Assembly (NCBI RefSeq): GCF_014646695.1
Contig: NZ_BMNT01000060.1
Coordinates: 1-33,877, forward strand
Length of the DNA: 33,877 nucleotides
Source: Sphaerisporangium melleum
GTDB taxonomy: Bacteria > Actinomycetota > Actinomycetes > Streptosporangiales > Streptosporangiaceae
Reading direction: 5' to 3'
Each line of letters opens with the position of its first letter. Position 1 is the stretch's first letter. Below the pieces are notes generated by a model, which worked only from the letters and a program-made list of their open reading frames with translations, searched no databases and was not told the origin of the DNA. Shown piece after piece: positions 22,294 through 30,418 of this stretch. The translations under genes and the position numbers were made by a program.

Positions 22294-25155
22294 TCAGCGG
22301 ACGCCGATGGTGCGGCTGCCCAGGACCTTGGGCGCGGTCGCCGGGGTACCGGTGACCGGCCAGTGGGCCAGGGCGGTGGTGGGCGACGAGGCCCGCTGGA
22401 TCAGGTACGACGTGCCGGCCTGCGCCGGCACGGCGATGGTCGCCCCGGTCTGGTTGCTCAGCACGGTGCCGCCGGAGCCGTCGACGACCGTGACGTTCTG
22501 GCCCGGCCACGGGTTGCGCACGGTGATGGTGCCGTTCGCCCCGGCCTGGACCGCGACGGTGACCAGGTTCCCGTTGCGGATCTGGACGTAGGCCTTGCCC
22601 TTGTGCTGGATGTACGCCGTGCCGTCGGCGTCCCAGCCGCTCGGCCAGCCCGGTGCGATCCGCACCGTGCCGTCGTAGCTCTGTACCAGGGCCTCACCGA
22701 TCGACGCGGCGGTCACCCCCATCTGCTCCAGGTACGGGTTGGTCGTCTTGGAGACGTCCCAGCTGGCGAACCCGTTGGGGAAGACCTGGTACTTGTTGAC
22801 GTTGGCGATCAGCGCGGTCCGCATGTCGGCGCCGAGGCCCAGCCGGGCCGCGTGCAGCGCGTCGTAGCTCCAGTCGGTCTCGGTCTTGTAGCTGCGGTGG
22901 CTGAAGGTGCGCTTGGCCAGGTCGGACTGGTTGCCGGTGTCCCCGATCAGGTTGTAGGGCCACACCGCCTCCAGGCCGAGGTTCTCCACGTTGTGCTTGG
23001 CGGCCGTCGGCTGCGCGGACAGGGCGATCATGTCGTTGCCGGCCGCGTCGCTGGACGGGGTGAGCACCTGGGTCTGGCCGAAGTCGGTACGGGGCAGCGG
23101 CCGGATCTTCGGGATCGCCGCCTGCAGCCGGCTCACCAGGTCGGAGTCGAGGCCGAGGGTCTGGGCCGCCGACACCGTGACCGGGAAGAGCGCCTGCATC
23201 GCGGCCACGTCGGTGACCGGGTCGTTGACCGCCCACTGGGTCTCGTGGGCGTTGGAGGTGGTGTGCAGCAGGCCGTCGGAGCCGGTCTTGGCGTGCGACA
23301 GCAGGAACTTCGCCGAGTCCCGCATGATCGGGTAGTTCGCCGACAGGAACGCCCGGTCGTCGGTGGCCAGGTAGGTCTGCCAGATCCACAGCCCGATCTC
23401 GGCGCCGGTGGTGACGGTCTGGGAGTTGTACGACGGGGCGATGCGCGACTCGCAGGACTCGTTGCCCGAGTACCAGGTGCCGTTGCCGTTGAACCGCATC
23501 GTCTCGGGCACGCAGATGCCCTCGTGTCCCGGATAGTGCGTGGTGGTCCAGGCCGTGATGTTGCTCAGGTTGGTGCGATAGAGGGTGAACATCGGCGCGT
23601 TCAGGGAGAAGGCACCGGCCGCGAGGTTGGCCTGGATCATCATCCGCAGGTTCCAGAACCAGTACCCCGCCGGGTACCACGGCTGGGTGTCCTGGCCGAC
23701 GTTGAACAGGTTGGCCTCGCCGGCCTGGGTGCCCGGGAGGGTGTCGCGGTTACCGGCGGCGATGGCGAACTGGTACAGCGTCCGCATGTTCTCGAAGTAC
23801 TCACCGGACCCGTCGGCGGACGTGATCTTGATCAGGCCGGTCGAGTTCCAGTAGTCGTGCCACCACGACAGGGTGCTCGCGGCCAGGTCGGCCGAGCCGC
23901 GGGTCAGGTCACCGCCCAGCAGGGTGGTCGCGGTGGTCAGGGCGCTGCCACCGGTCCAGCCCGGGGACACCACGATGACCCGGAACGACCCGTCGGTGTT
24001 GGGCTGGAAGCTCACCTGCGCCGTCCGCGAGTCCGGGTTGGTCGCCCGTACGTTGCGTCCGCCCGCGCTGACGCCCGCCATCGACCCGAACGTCCGGCCG
24101 GAGCCCCCGGTGCCGCCGTCGGTCCAGGTCTCGGAGAGCGTCGCCACCGAGCCGGACGCCTCCGCCCGCGGGTTGCGCGGGCTCCACAGCTTGACCTGCG
24201 CGGTCTGCGCACTGTTGGGGTCGGCGCCGGTGACGTCCACGACCAGTTGCGCGGTGTCGGCCCGCACGTACGCCTTGAGCGTCATGCCGCCGCCGGACTC
24301 GTACAGCGTCCCGTCGTACAGGTCCATGTAGCCCTTGAAGTCCGAGGCGCCGGTCAACCGGCTCAGACCGGGGATGAACACCTGTCCCGGCGACTTGCGG
24401 TCGGGGAAGGTGTCGTTGCGGTTCAGTTGCGCGGTGAACCCGTTCGCGCCCCACGCCGCCACGCCCAGCGTGCCGTTGCCCAGCGGAGCGAACTGGGTCG
24501 CGCTGGTGTTGGCCCGGTTGAACACGATATTCGACCGGCGCACCACGTTCGGGGTGTCCACCACGAACCGGCCCGCCTGCCACGCCGTCGTGGTGGCGCC
24601 CGGCGACGGGGACGTGCTCGGCGAGGGGCTCGGCGACGGACTGGGTGAAGGACTCGGCGAGGGTGAGGGACTGGGCGAGGGTGAGGGACTGGGCGACGGG
24701 GACGGAGACGGGCTGGGGGACGGCGAGGGGTTCACCGTGCCGTCACACGTGGTGCCGTTGAGCGCGAAGCTCGCCGGGGCCGGGTTGGCGCCGGTCCAGG
24801 TGCCGTTGAACCCGAAGCTGACGCTGCCGCTGGTCGGGATGGCGGCGTTGTAGGAGGCGTTGGTGACGGTGACCTGCGCGCCGCTTTGGGTGTGGCTGCC
24901 GTTCCAGAGCTGGGAGATGATCTGCCCGGCGGTGAAGGACCAGGTGAGCCGCCAGCCGTCGACCGGGTCACCGAGGTTGTCGATGACGACGTTGGCGCCG
25001 AAGCCGCCCTCCCACTGGTTGGTCACCGTGTAGGTGACCCGGCAGGCAGTGGCCGCGTGCGCGGACGAGATCGGGGTGAGGGCGATGGCGACGGTGGCCA
25101 CGATGGCGGTGATGGCCGCCAGGGCCGGCCGTAGCCGATGGGGGATGACTCGCAT
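22294..25155 (-). CDS. Secreted CBM2 + GH95-like (alpha/alpha)6 glycoside hydrolase
   Basis: 953 residues; ATG at 25155 with GAGGAAG 6 nt before it. A Sec signal (residues 1-35, AHAA) is followed by CBM2 (about 36-138), a Ser-Pro linker (about 140-185) and a catalytic part of about 760 residues. This begins with a beta-sandwich ('QFAPLGNGTLGVAAWGANGF') and continues as an alpha-barrel (AGYWFWNLRMM, SNAHETQW with Glu638, KHNVENLGLEAVWPYNLIGD, TFSHRSYKTETDWSYDALHA). The order resembles GH95 (alpha-L-fucosidase/galactosidase), and Glu638 sits where the GH95 acid is expected. But the Asn-Ile-Asn motif that activates the GH95 base is not conserved, so activity is open. Its place in a xylan/arabinan locus hints at an L-arabinose- or L-galactose-type side chain (inference). 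A class A operator lies 192 bp upstream. Confidence 0.8.
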   Translation of the reverse strand: MRVIPHRLRPALAAITAIVATVAIALTPISSAHAATACRVTYTVTNQWEGGFGANVVIDNLGDPVDGWRLTWSFTAGQIISQLWNGSHTQSGAQVTVTNASYNAAIPTSGSVSFGFNGTWTGANPAPASFALNGTTCDGTVNPSPSPSPSPSPSPSPSPSPSPSPSPSPSPSPSPSPSPSTSPSPGATTTAWQAGRFVVDTPNVVRRSNIVFNRANTSATQFAPLGNGTLGVAAWGANGFTAQLNRNDTFPDRKSPGQVFIPGLSRLTGASDFKGYMDLYDGTLYESGGGMTLKAYVRADTAQLVVDVTGADPNSAQTAQVKLWSPRNPRAEASGSVATLSETWTDGGTGGSGRTFGSMAGVSAGGRNVRATNPDSRTAQVSFQPNTDGSFRVIVVSPGWTGGSALTTATTLLGGDLTRGSADLAASTLSWWHDYWNSTGLIKITSADGSGEYFENMRTLYQFAIAAGNRDTLPGTQAGEANLFNVGQDTQPWYPAGYWFWNLRMMIQANLAAGAFSLNAPMFTLYRTNLSNITAWTTTHYPGHEGICVPETMRFNGNGTWYSGNESCESRIAPSYNSQTVTTGAEIGLWIWQTYLATDDRAFLSANYPIMRDSAKFLLSHAKTGSDGLLHTTSNAHETQWAVNDPVTDVAAMQALFPVTVSAAQTLGLDSDLVSRLQAAIPKIRPLPRTDFGQTQVLTPSSDAAGNDMIALSAQPTAAKHNVENLGLEAVWPYNLIGDTGNQSDLAKRTFSHRSYKTETDWSYDALHAARLGLGADMRTALIANVNKYQVFPNGFASWDVSKTTNPYLEQMGVTAASIGEALVQSYDGTVRIAPGWPSGWDADGTAYIQHKGKAYVQIRNGNLVTVAVQAGANGTITVRNPWPGQNVTVVDGSGGTVLSNQTGATIAVPAQAGTSYLIQRASSPTTALAHWPVTGTPATAPKVLGSRTIGVR
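24601..24731 (-). repeat. Ser-Pro linker repeat in the CBM2-GH95-like gene
   Basis: Tandem Ser-Pro codons, read on the minus strand, between CBM2 and the catalytic region. Confidence 0.8.
24746..24979 (-). repeat. CBM2 module copy 2 of the inverted duplication
   Basis: Inverted copy of 17625-17858 with about nine base changes in 234 bp. The two CBM2 modules are about 89% identical in protein, with most differences outside this block. Confidence 0.85.
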
Positions 25156-25346
25156 CTGACTTCCTCGGGGAGTGGTGGACGGTCGCGAGAAGACCTGGAG
25201 CCGGTGCGGCCTCCTGCGGCACAGGTGGCCTGCGGGCGGACGCCGCGAAGGCACGGCGGCGCGGCCTGCGGCTTCCCGCTCCGCTCGGTCGCACGGGGCG
25301 ATCGACGTACTCGGTGGTGCCACGGCCGATGCGGAGGGAAAGCGGT

Positions 25347-25360
25347 TGTTAGCGCTAACA
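25347..25360. promoter_or_regulatory. Class A LacI-type operator, copy 3
   Basis: TGTTAGCGCTAACA, perfect palindrome, 192 bp upstream of the GH95-like start and 447 bp from LacI-1. Confidence 0.8.
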
Positions 25361-25545
25361 GCCCCGTCCGCCGGACGACCGCGTCCGATCGCGCGGACGG
25401 AGATGGGAGCACCGTCCGCGAAGCCAACCCGACCGGGTGCGGCACGTCAACGAACCGGCCGCCGCTCCCCCGGCACGGTGGCCGGAGCCGCAGGTCCGAC
25501 CTGCGCTTTCCGGCCGGCCGGCGCGGGTTCGCCCGCCCACCGGGC

Positions 25546-25558
25546 CTGCAAATTTCAG
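25546..25558. promoter_or_regulatory. Class B operator-like site
   Basis: CTGCAAATTTCAG; one mismatch from the palindrome CTGAAA-N-TTTCAG. Its closest relative is the copy at 33239-33251. Confidence 0.45.
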
Positions 25559-25685
25559 CCTGGATACGGCGTTTTTTCCGGATGAAAGTGCCGCCGAACA
25601 ATGGGTGAACCGCCAGGCCGTGCACGACGATTACCGGGAAAAGCGCAGGTGCCGGCCCAAGTGAGCGCGGCCGGTCGCGTAGCCG

Positions 25686-25708
25686 GCACCGGAAAAAATT
25701 TCCGGTGC
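25686..25708. promoter_or_regulatory. 23-bp palindrome upstream of LacI-1
   Basis: GCACCGGAAA-AAA-TTTCCGGTGC, perfect 10-bp arms, centred about 110 bp before the LacI-1 ATG. A candidate autoregulatory site, or a hairpin. It differs from both operator classes. Confidence 0.5.
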
Positions 25709-25794
25709 TTTCCGCGCACTTCCGCCTTCGCCCATCCACGGTGTTCCGCAAGCCCTGCGCGGGCCGAGGTTCGCCCGGTGCCGAGCGGCGCTCC

Positions 25795-25806
25795 TAAACT
25801 ACGGTC
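25795..25806 (+). promoter_or_regulatory. Leaderless -10 box of LacI-1
   Basis: TAAACT (25795-25800), then ACGGTC, then ATG at 25807. No ribosome site is present upstream. Confidence 0.6.
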
Positions 25807-26838
25807 ATGACCGCTTTGGGGGAGTCATCCGTGCCCGGCGCCGAGCCGCTGACCATCGCGGAGCTCGCCGAGCTCGCCGGGGTGTCCAAGGCCACGGTCT
25901 CCAAGGTGGTGAACGGGCGGTCCGCCGTCGCGCCCGGCACCCGCTCTCTGGTCGAGGGCCTCATCCGTGAGCACGGCTATCGCCGGCAGCGACGCCGGGG
26001 CAACCCGTCCGCCCTGCTGGAGGTGATCTTCCATGAGCTCGCCGGCGACTACCCTACGGAGATCATCAAGGGGGTCGGCCAGGTGGCGCGCGAGCACCAC
26101 CTGGCGGTGTCGGTCTCCGAGCTGCCCGGCGGCGCCGGCGCCGGCGACTGGCTGGAGGACGTGCTCACCCGCCGTCCGGCCGGGGTCATCGCGGTCTTCT
26201 CCAGCCTGACCGACGTCCAGCACGACCGGCTCGCCACGCGCGGCGTCCCCCTCGTCCTGCTGGACCCGATGGGCGATCCGGCCCACCCGGTGCCCTCGGT
26301 GGGCGCCGGCAACTGGAACGGCGGGCTGGCGGCCACCCACCACCTGCTCGCGCTCGGGCACCGGCGCATCGCCGTCATCACCGGCCCCGCCCGCGCGCTG
26401 TCCAGCCGCGCCCGGCTCGACGGCTACCGCGCGGCGCTGGACACCGCCGGCGTCCCGGTCGACCCCGAGCTGATCTGCCAGGGCGACTTCCAGATCGAGG
26501 ACGGCGTGACCCACACCCACCGGCTGCTGAGCCTGCCCGATCCGCCCACCGCCATCTTCACCTGCAACGACGGCCAGGCCGTGGGCGTCTACCGCGCGGT
26601 CTACGAGCTCGGGCTGCGCATCCCGGACGACCTGAGCGTCGTCGGCTTCGACGACATGCCGCCGACGCGGTGGGCGATCCCGCCGCTGACCACGGTCCGC
26701 CAGCCGCTCACCGAGATGGCCGCGACCGCTGCCGACATGCTGATGACGCTCGCGGGAGGCGAGCCGCTCGTGCGCAACCGCATCGAGTTCGCCACCGATC
26801 TGGTCGTACGCGAGAGCACCGCGCCGCCCAAGCGCTGA
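25807..26838 (+). CDS. LacI-family regulator 1
   Basis: 343 residues. The HTH (about 15-40) reads LTIAELAELAGVSKATVSKV, then VNGR with a hinge following. The periplasmic-binding-protein-like sensor domain spans about 70-335, with the usual 'PTAIFTCNDGQAVGVYRAV' and 'DDLSVVGFDDMPPTRWAIPP' then LTTVRQP segments. It lies between the GH95-like enzyme (divergent) and the xylosidase/ABC operon (convergent), so it probably represses CAZyme and transporter genes until an oligosaccharide binds. At the base-contacting position equivalent to LacI Tyr17 it has Lys28, while its paralogue at 32075 has Thr. The message is probably leaderless. The most plausible target is the TGTTAGCGCTAACA operator at 25347, but the assignment between the two repressors is inference. 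Confidence 0.92.
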   Translation: MTALGESSVPGAEPLTIAELAELAGVSKATVSKVVNGRSAVAPGTRSLVEGLIREHGYRRQRRRGNPSALLEVIFHELAGDYPTEIIKGVGQVAREHHLAVSVSELPGGAGAGDWLEDVLTRRPAGVIAVFSSLTDVQHDRLATRGVPLVLLDPMGDPAHPVPSVGAGNWNGGLAATHHLLALGHRRIAVITGPARALSSRARLDGYRAALDTAGVPVDPELICQGDFQIEDGVTHTHRLLSLPDPPTAIFTCNDGQAVGVYRAVYELGLRIPDDLSVVGFDDMPPTRWAIPPLTTVRQPLTEMAATAADMLMTLAGGEPLVRNRIEFATDLVVRESTAPPKR

Positions 26839-26886
26839 GCGGGTGCGCCCGGCGGCTCGGGCGTTCCCCCGCGCGGCGGCGCCGGC

Positions 26887-26916
26887 TCGTCCTGCCCGGC
26901 CGACAGGGCGGGACGA
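26887..26916. terminator. 11-bp hairpin between LacI-1 and the GH43 xylosidase operon
   Basis: TCGTCCTGCCC (26887-26897) pairs with GGGCGGGACGA (26906-26916), one U-G pair, between the two convergent stops. Probably bidirectional. Confidence 0.6.
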
Positions 26917-26928
26917 CCCGGCGCGCCG

Positions 26929-28467
26929 TCACGCCTCGGCGGCGCCGTCCCGCCCTTCGTAGTCGAACCAGTCGAAGGCCGCGTCGCCCTCGGTGACGTA
27001 CATGCCGGCCACCCGCCCGGTGAACCCGGTGGCGACCTCGGTGGACAGGTAGCGCCCGTCGAGTTCGGCCAGGACCACCCGCTCGCCGGTCTCCACGCCC
27101 AGGGAGACCGTGTCCGGTCCGTGCGGCCCCACGCCGAGCGGTCCGGCGTCCACCTGGCCGGCCGCGGTGACCGTCGGCGGCAGGATGCCGGTGGTGCGAA
27201 CGTCGATGAACAGCGTGAGCGGCCCGGGCGGCACCGGGCACCGCGCCACGACCTGGCGCAGCGGGCCGATCCTCGCGATCGCCGACGCCTCTCCCTGGTA
27301 CACCTCGATGTCGTAGTGGTGGGCCTCGTCGAGGCGCAGGGTGAGCCCGGCGCGGGCCGCGCCGGGGTCGAGCCGCGCGCTGAACCGGCAGTCGTGGTGC
27401 TGCTGACGCCGCCCGACGAACGTGTGGCCCGGCCGGTCGAGTGTCGGGCCGGTGGCGTGCAGGGTCAGCCGGCCGGGCCGCTCGCTCAGCGACCAGGCGC
27501 CCTCCGGGCGGTCGCGCAGGGAGATCCAGCCCGGCGCGAGCACCGGGCCGTCGAAGTCGTCGCGGACCGGGGGCGGCGGCAGCGGGTGCCAGGCGGCCGG
27601 CGCGGGATGTTCGTCCTCGACCGGCCCGACGACCGGCCAGCCGTCCTCCCAGGTCACCGGGGCGAGGAACGTCTCGCGGCCGAGCACCTGGAACTCCGGC
27701 GAGAAGCCGCGCGCACGGACGGCCAGCATGATCATCCACCAGGTGCCGTCGGGCGCGGAGACCAGGTCGGCGTGCCCGGTGCTCTGGATGCGCCGGTCGG
27801 TGCCGCGGTGGGTGAGGATCGGGTTGCCGGGGGCGGGCTCGTACGGGCCGCGCGGCGAGCGGGCGCGGGCCACGGAGATGGCGTGCGCGCGTTCGGTGCC
27901 GCCCTCGGACAGCAGCAGGTACCACCACTCGCCGATGCGGTAGAAGTGCGGCGCCTCCGGGTATCTGCCGCCGGTGCCCGACCACATGCGCACGGGACCT
28001 TCCAGGACCTCGCCGGTGGCCGGGTCGATGCGGGACAGCCGGGTCCCGGAGGTGGAGCACCAGCAGGTGCCGTCCTGTTCCCAGGCGAGGTCGGGGTCGA
28101 CGCCGGGCAGGTCGATCCAGACCGGGTCCGACCAGGGGCCCTCCGGGCGTTCGGCCGTCACCAGGAAGTTGCGCCGCTCGTCGCCGCTCATGTTCGTGGT
28201 GATCACGTAGAACAGGCCGTCGTGGTGCCGGATCGTCGGCGCGTAGATGCCGCGGGAGGCGAGCGCCTCGGGGGGCAGGCGGAGCTGGGAGGGCCGGTCC
28301 AGCACGTTGCCGATCTGCCGCCAGTGCACCAGGTCACGGCTGTGGAAGATGGGCACCCCGGGGAAGTACTCGAAGCTGGAGCACACGAGGTAGTAGTCCT
28401 CCCCCACCCGGCAGACGCTCGGGTCGGGGTGGAATCCAGGGAGCACCGGGTTGCGGTAGGTCCGCAC
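26929..28467 (-). CDS. Intracellular GH43 beta-xylosidase
   Basis: 512 residues from a GTG, no signal peptide, so cytoplasmic. The N-terminal propeller (about 1-310) shows the family triad: Asp15 in FHPDPSVCR, Asp124 in PGVDPDLAW, Glu171 in YPEAPHFY. The spacing is very close to characterised GH43 beta-xylosidases such as the Selenomonas enzyme. Residues about 320-505 are the C-terminal beta-sandwich that closes the active site (GPVLAPGWISLRDRPEGAWS, FVGRRQQHHDC, GLTLRLDEAHHYDIEVY). It hydrolyses xylobiose and short xylo-oligosaccharides from the non-reducing end. It is the last gene of the ABC importer operon, 49 bp after the second permease, with AAAGGA upstream, matching intracellular use of imported sugars. 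Confidence 0.95.
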   Translation of the reverse strand: MRTYRNPVLPGFHPDPSVCRVGEDYYLVCSSFEYFPGVPIFHSRDLVHWRQIGNVLDRPSQLRLPPEALASRGIYAPTIRHHDGLFYVITTNMSGDERRNFLVTAERPEGPWSDPVWIDLPGVDPDLAWEQDGTCWCSTSGTRLSRIDPATGEVLEGPVRMWSGTGGRYPEAPHFYRIGEWWYLLLSEGGTERAHAISVARARSPRGPYEPAPGNPILTHRGTDRRIQSTGHADLVSAPDGTWWMIMLAVRARGFSPEFQVLGRETFLAPVTWEDGWPVVGPVEDEHPAPAAWHPLPPPPVRDDFDGPVLAPGWISLRDRPEGAWSLSERPGRLTLHATGPTLDRPGHTFVGRRQQHHDCRFSARLDPGAARAGLTLRLDEAHHYDIEVYQGEASAIARIGPLRQVVARCPVPPGPLTLFIDVRTTGILPPTVTAAGQVDAGPLGVGPHGPDTVSLGVETGERVVLAELDGRYLSTEVATGFTGRVAGMYVTEGDAAFDWFDYEGRDGAAEA

Positions 28468-28516
28468 GTTGGGGAGGTCCTTTCTGCCGGGTTCGTTGCC
28501 GTCAGCGCCGGGCGGC

Positions 28517-29374
28517 TCAGCCTTTGAAGGCGCCGTCCATGATCCCGGCCACCATGCGGCGTCCGACGAAGGCGAACAGGACGAGCAGGGGAAGGGTGGC
28601 CAGGAAGGAGCCGGACATCGCGAGCCCGAGGTCGATGTTGAAGCTGTTCTGCAGGGCCTTGATCGCGATCTGCACGGTGTACATCTCCGGCGACTTCAGC
28701 ACCACGAACGGCCACAGGAAGTCGTTCCAGGCCGTGACGAAGCCCAGCAGCCCGAGCACGAAGGCGGCGGGACGCACCAGCGGGAACACGATGCGCCAGA
28801 AGATCTGCCAGGTGGAGGCGCCGTCGATGCGGGCCGCCTGCAGGATCTCGTCACTGATGGCCGAGGAGATGTGCTGACGCATCCAGAAGATCCCGAACGC
28901 GTTGGCCAGGCCGGGAACGATCAGCGCCTGCAGCGTGTCGGTCCAGTTCAGCCAGGAGACGATCATGTACTGCGGCACGATGGCGAGCTGTGTCGGCACG
29001 GTCATGGTGAGGACGACGACCAGGAGCAGCACGTCCCGTCCGCGGAAGCGCAGTTTGGCGAACGCGAAGCCGGCCAGCGCGCACAGCACCGCCTGGCCCG
29101 CGCCGATCACCCCGGCGACGATCAGGCTGTTGATGATCGACTGCACGAAGGGCACGGTCGAGAAGACCAGGCCGGCCAGACGGAAGAAGTTGCCGCCCGG
29201 CAGGATCTCGGGAGGCAGCCGCGTCGCCGTCGCCGTGTCGGTCGTGGCGACGACGAACATCCAGTAGAGCGGGAACAGGCAGGTGAACGCGGCCAGGATC
29301 AGCAGCGCGTAGGTCCACCAGCGGACGCGGTCGCCGGACCGCCGCCTGGTCGTCGTGGTGGTCGTGGTCGTCAT
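28517..29374 (-). CDS. Sugar ABC transporter permease (MalG-like)
   Basis: 285 residues with six predicted helices (from 'WWTYALLILAAFTCLFPLYW' onward) and the EAA loop 'ILQAARIDGASTWQIFWRIV' then FPLVRP, the site where the ATPase docks. The membrane-proximal 'DGAFKG' end is common for MalG-type permeases. Two starts are possible: ATG 29374 with GCGGAG 6 nt upstream (used here), or ATG 29389, which overlaps the previous gene's TGA as ATGA. Either way the two permeases are translationally coupled and form the heterodimeric channel. No ATPase gene is present in the operon. In related actinobacteria a shared MsiK-type ATPase serves such importers (established for Streptomyces, assumed here). Confidence 0.94.
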   Translation of the reverse strand: MTTTTTTTTRRRSGDRVRWWTYALLILAAFTCLFPLYWMFVVATTDTATATRLPPEILPGGNFFRLAGLVFSTVPFVQSIINSLIVAGVIGAGQAVLCALAGFAFAKLRFRGRDVLLLVVVLTMTVPTQLAIVPQYMIVSWLNWTDTLQALIVPGLANAFGIFWMRQHISSAISDEILQAARIDGASTWQIFWRIVFPLVRPAAFVLGLLGFVTAWNDFLWPFVVLKSPEMYTVQIAIKALQNSFNIDLGLAMSGSFLATLPLLVLFAFVGRRMVAGIMDGAFKG

Positions 29375-29385
29375 GGTCGCTCCGC

Positions 29386-30339
29386 TCATGGCCGTTCCGG
29401 GCGGATCCGGGTGGACAGGAAGTAGTTGATCCCGGCGAGGACGACGACCATCACGAACAGCGCCACGCCGATCGCCGAGCCGTAGCCGAACCTGAACTGG
29501 CCGAAGGCCTGCTCGTACAGGAAGAAGGTCAGCGTCTGGCACTGCCGCACCGGACCGCAGGTCTGGGTGCCCTTGGAGATGAGCAGGGGCTCGGTGAAGA
29601 TCTGCAGGCCGTAGATCGTCGACGTCACGACGGTGAACACGATGACCGGCCGCAGCGACGGGAGGGAGATGTGCACGAACTGCCGCCAGTTGCCGGCGCC
29701 GTCGACCGCGGCCGCCTCGTAGATCCCCCGGGGGACCGCCTGCAGGGAGGCGAGGTAGAGCAGCGTCGTGTAGCCGAACCACCGCCAGGTGACCATGACG
29801 GCGATCAGCACGTGGCTGCCCCACACCGACTGGATGAAGTCGATGGGCCCGATGCCCGCCAGGCCGAGCAGCCAGTTGAGCAGCCCGTAGTCGCGGTCGA
29901 ACATCTGGGAGAACACGATCGCGGTGGCGGCGACCGAGGTGATGTACGGCACCAGCATCGACATGCGGAACAGCAGCGCGAAGCGCAGCCGGACGTGGTT
30001 GAGCAGGTGCGCCAGCAGGAGCGCGCCGAGCAGTTGCGGCACGGTGGACAGCAGCCAGATGCTCAGGGTGTTGCGCGCCGCGTTCCAGAACCGGGCGTCG
30101 GCCAGCAGGCGGGCGAAGTTGTCCAGCCCGATGAACAGGTGGTCGCCGATCGGGTTCCAGTCGTACAGCGCAACGTAGAAGGTGAACAGCAGGGGGAGGA
30201 GGCCGAACACCGCGAAGATCACGAAGAACGGGGCGATGTAGGCGTAGGGGGCCACGATCTCGGTGAGGCTCCGCCGCGGCCTCCCGACCGGTGCGGGCGG
30301 GGCAAGGGGTGCCCGGGCGGGGCTGATACTCGTCGTCAC
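29386..30339 (-). CDS. Sugar ABC transporter permease (MalF-like)
   Basis: 317 residues from a GTG. A Pro-rich cytosolic N-terminus precedes six helices (starting near 'IVAPYAYIAPFFVIFAVFGL'), with the EAA loop 'IYEAAAVDGAGNWRQFVHIS' then LPSLRPV. It matches the first permease of CUT1 sugar importers, including the small 'CGPVRQC' periplasmic Cys loop before the last helices. It forms the channel together with the downstream permease. It follows the binding-protein gene by 79 bp, in which a strong hairpin is found. Confidence 0.94.
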   Translation of the reverse strand: MTTSISPARAPLAPPAPVGRPRRSLTEIVAPYAYIAPFFVIFAVFGLLPLLFTFYVALYDWNPIGDHLFIGLDNFARLLADARFWNAARNTLSIWLLSTVPQLLGALLLAHLLNHVRLRFALLFRMSMLVPYITSVAATAIVFSQMFDRDYGLLNWLLGLAGIGPIDFIQSVWGSHVLIAVMVTWRWFGYTTLLYLASLQAVPRGIYEAAAVDGAGNWRQFVHISLPSLRPVIVFTVVTSTIYGLQIFTEPLLISKGTQTCGPVRQCQTLTFFLYEQAFGQFRFGYGSAIGVALFVMVVVLAGINYFLSTRIRPERP

Positions 30340-30357
30340 GCTTCTCGTCGCTTCCCC

Positions 30358-30401
30358 GCCGGCGGCGCCGGGCCCTCGCGGGCCGCCCGCGCGCCGCCGG
30401 C
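30358..30401 (-). promoter_or_regulatory. Intercistronic hairpin between binding protein and permease genes
   Basis: Arms GCCGGCGGCGC (30358-30368) and 30391-30401 form an 11-bp stem, with an inner stem GGCCC/GGGCC (30371-30375/30380-30384). It sits 17 bp after the binding-protein stop. Such structures commonly protect the upstream message from 3' decay or partly terminate, giving excess binding protein over permeases. No U-run is present. Confidence 0.6.
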
Positions 30402-30418
30402 GCTCGTGGCAGGAGGTC

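Larger units (their letters stand above)
25156..25806. other. Divergent control region between the GH95-like gene and LacI-1
   Basis: 650 bp without a supported gene. It contains a class A operator (25347-25360), a class B site (25546-25558), a separate 23-bp palindrome (25686-25708) and the leaderless -10 of the LacI gene (25795-25800). It is A+T-richer between 25540 and 25710. Confidence 0.55.

Noticed and set aside
19779-22591. Long open frames on both strands over the GH127 gene
   Set aside because: Shadows. The GH127 zinc-cysteine site and lectin repeats are in the frame starting at 19770.
17875-24731. Ser-Pro codon tracts considered as a CRISPR or minisatellite array
   Set aside because: They are in frame within three genes and encode interdomain linkers. 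There are no unique spacers.
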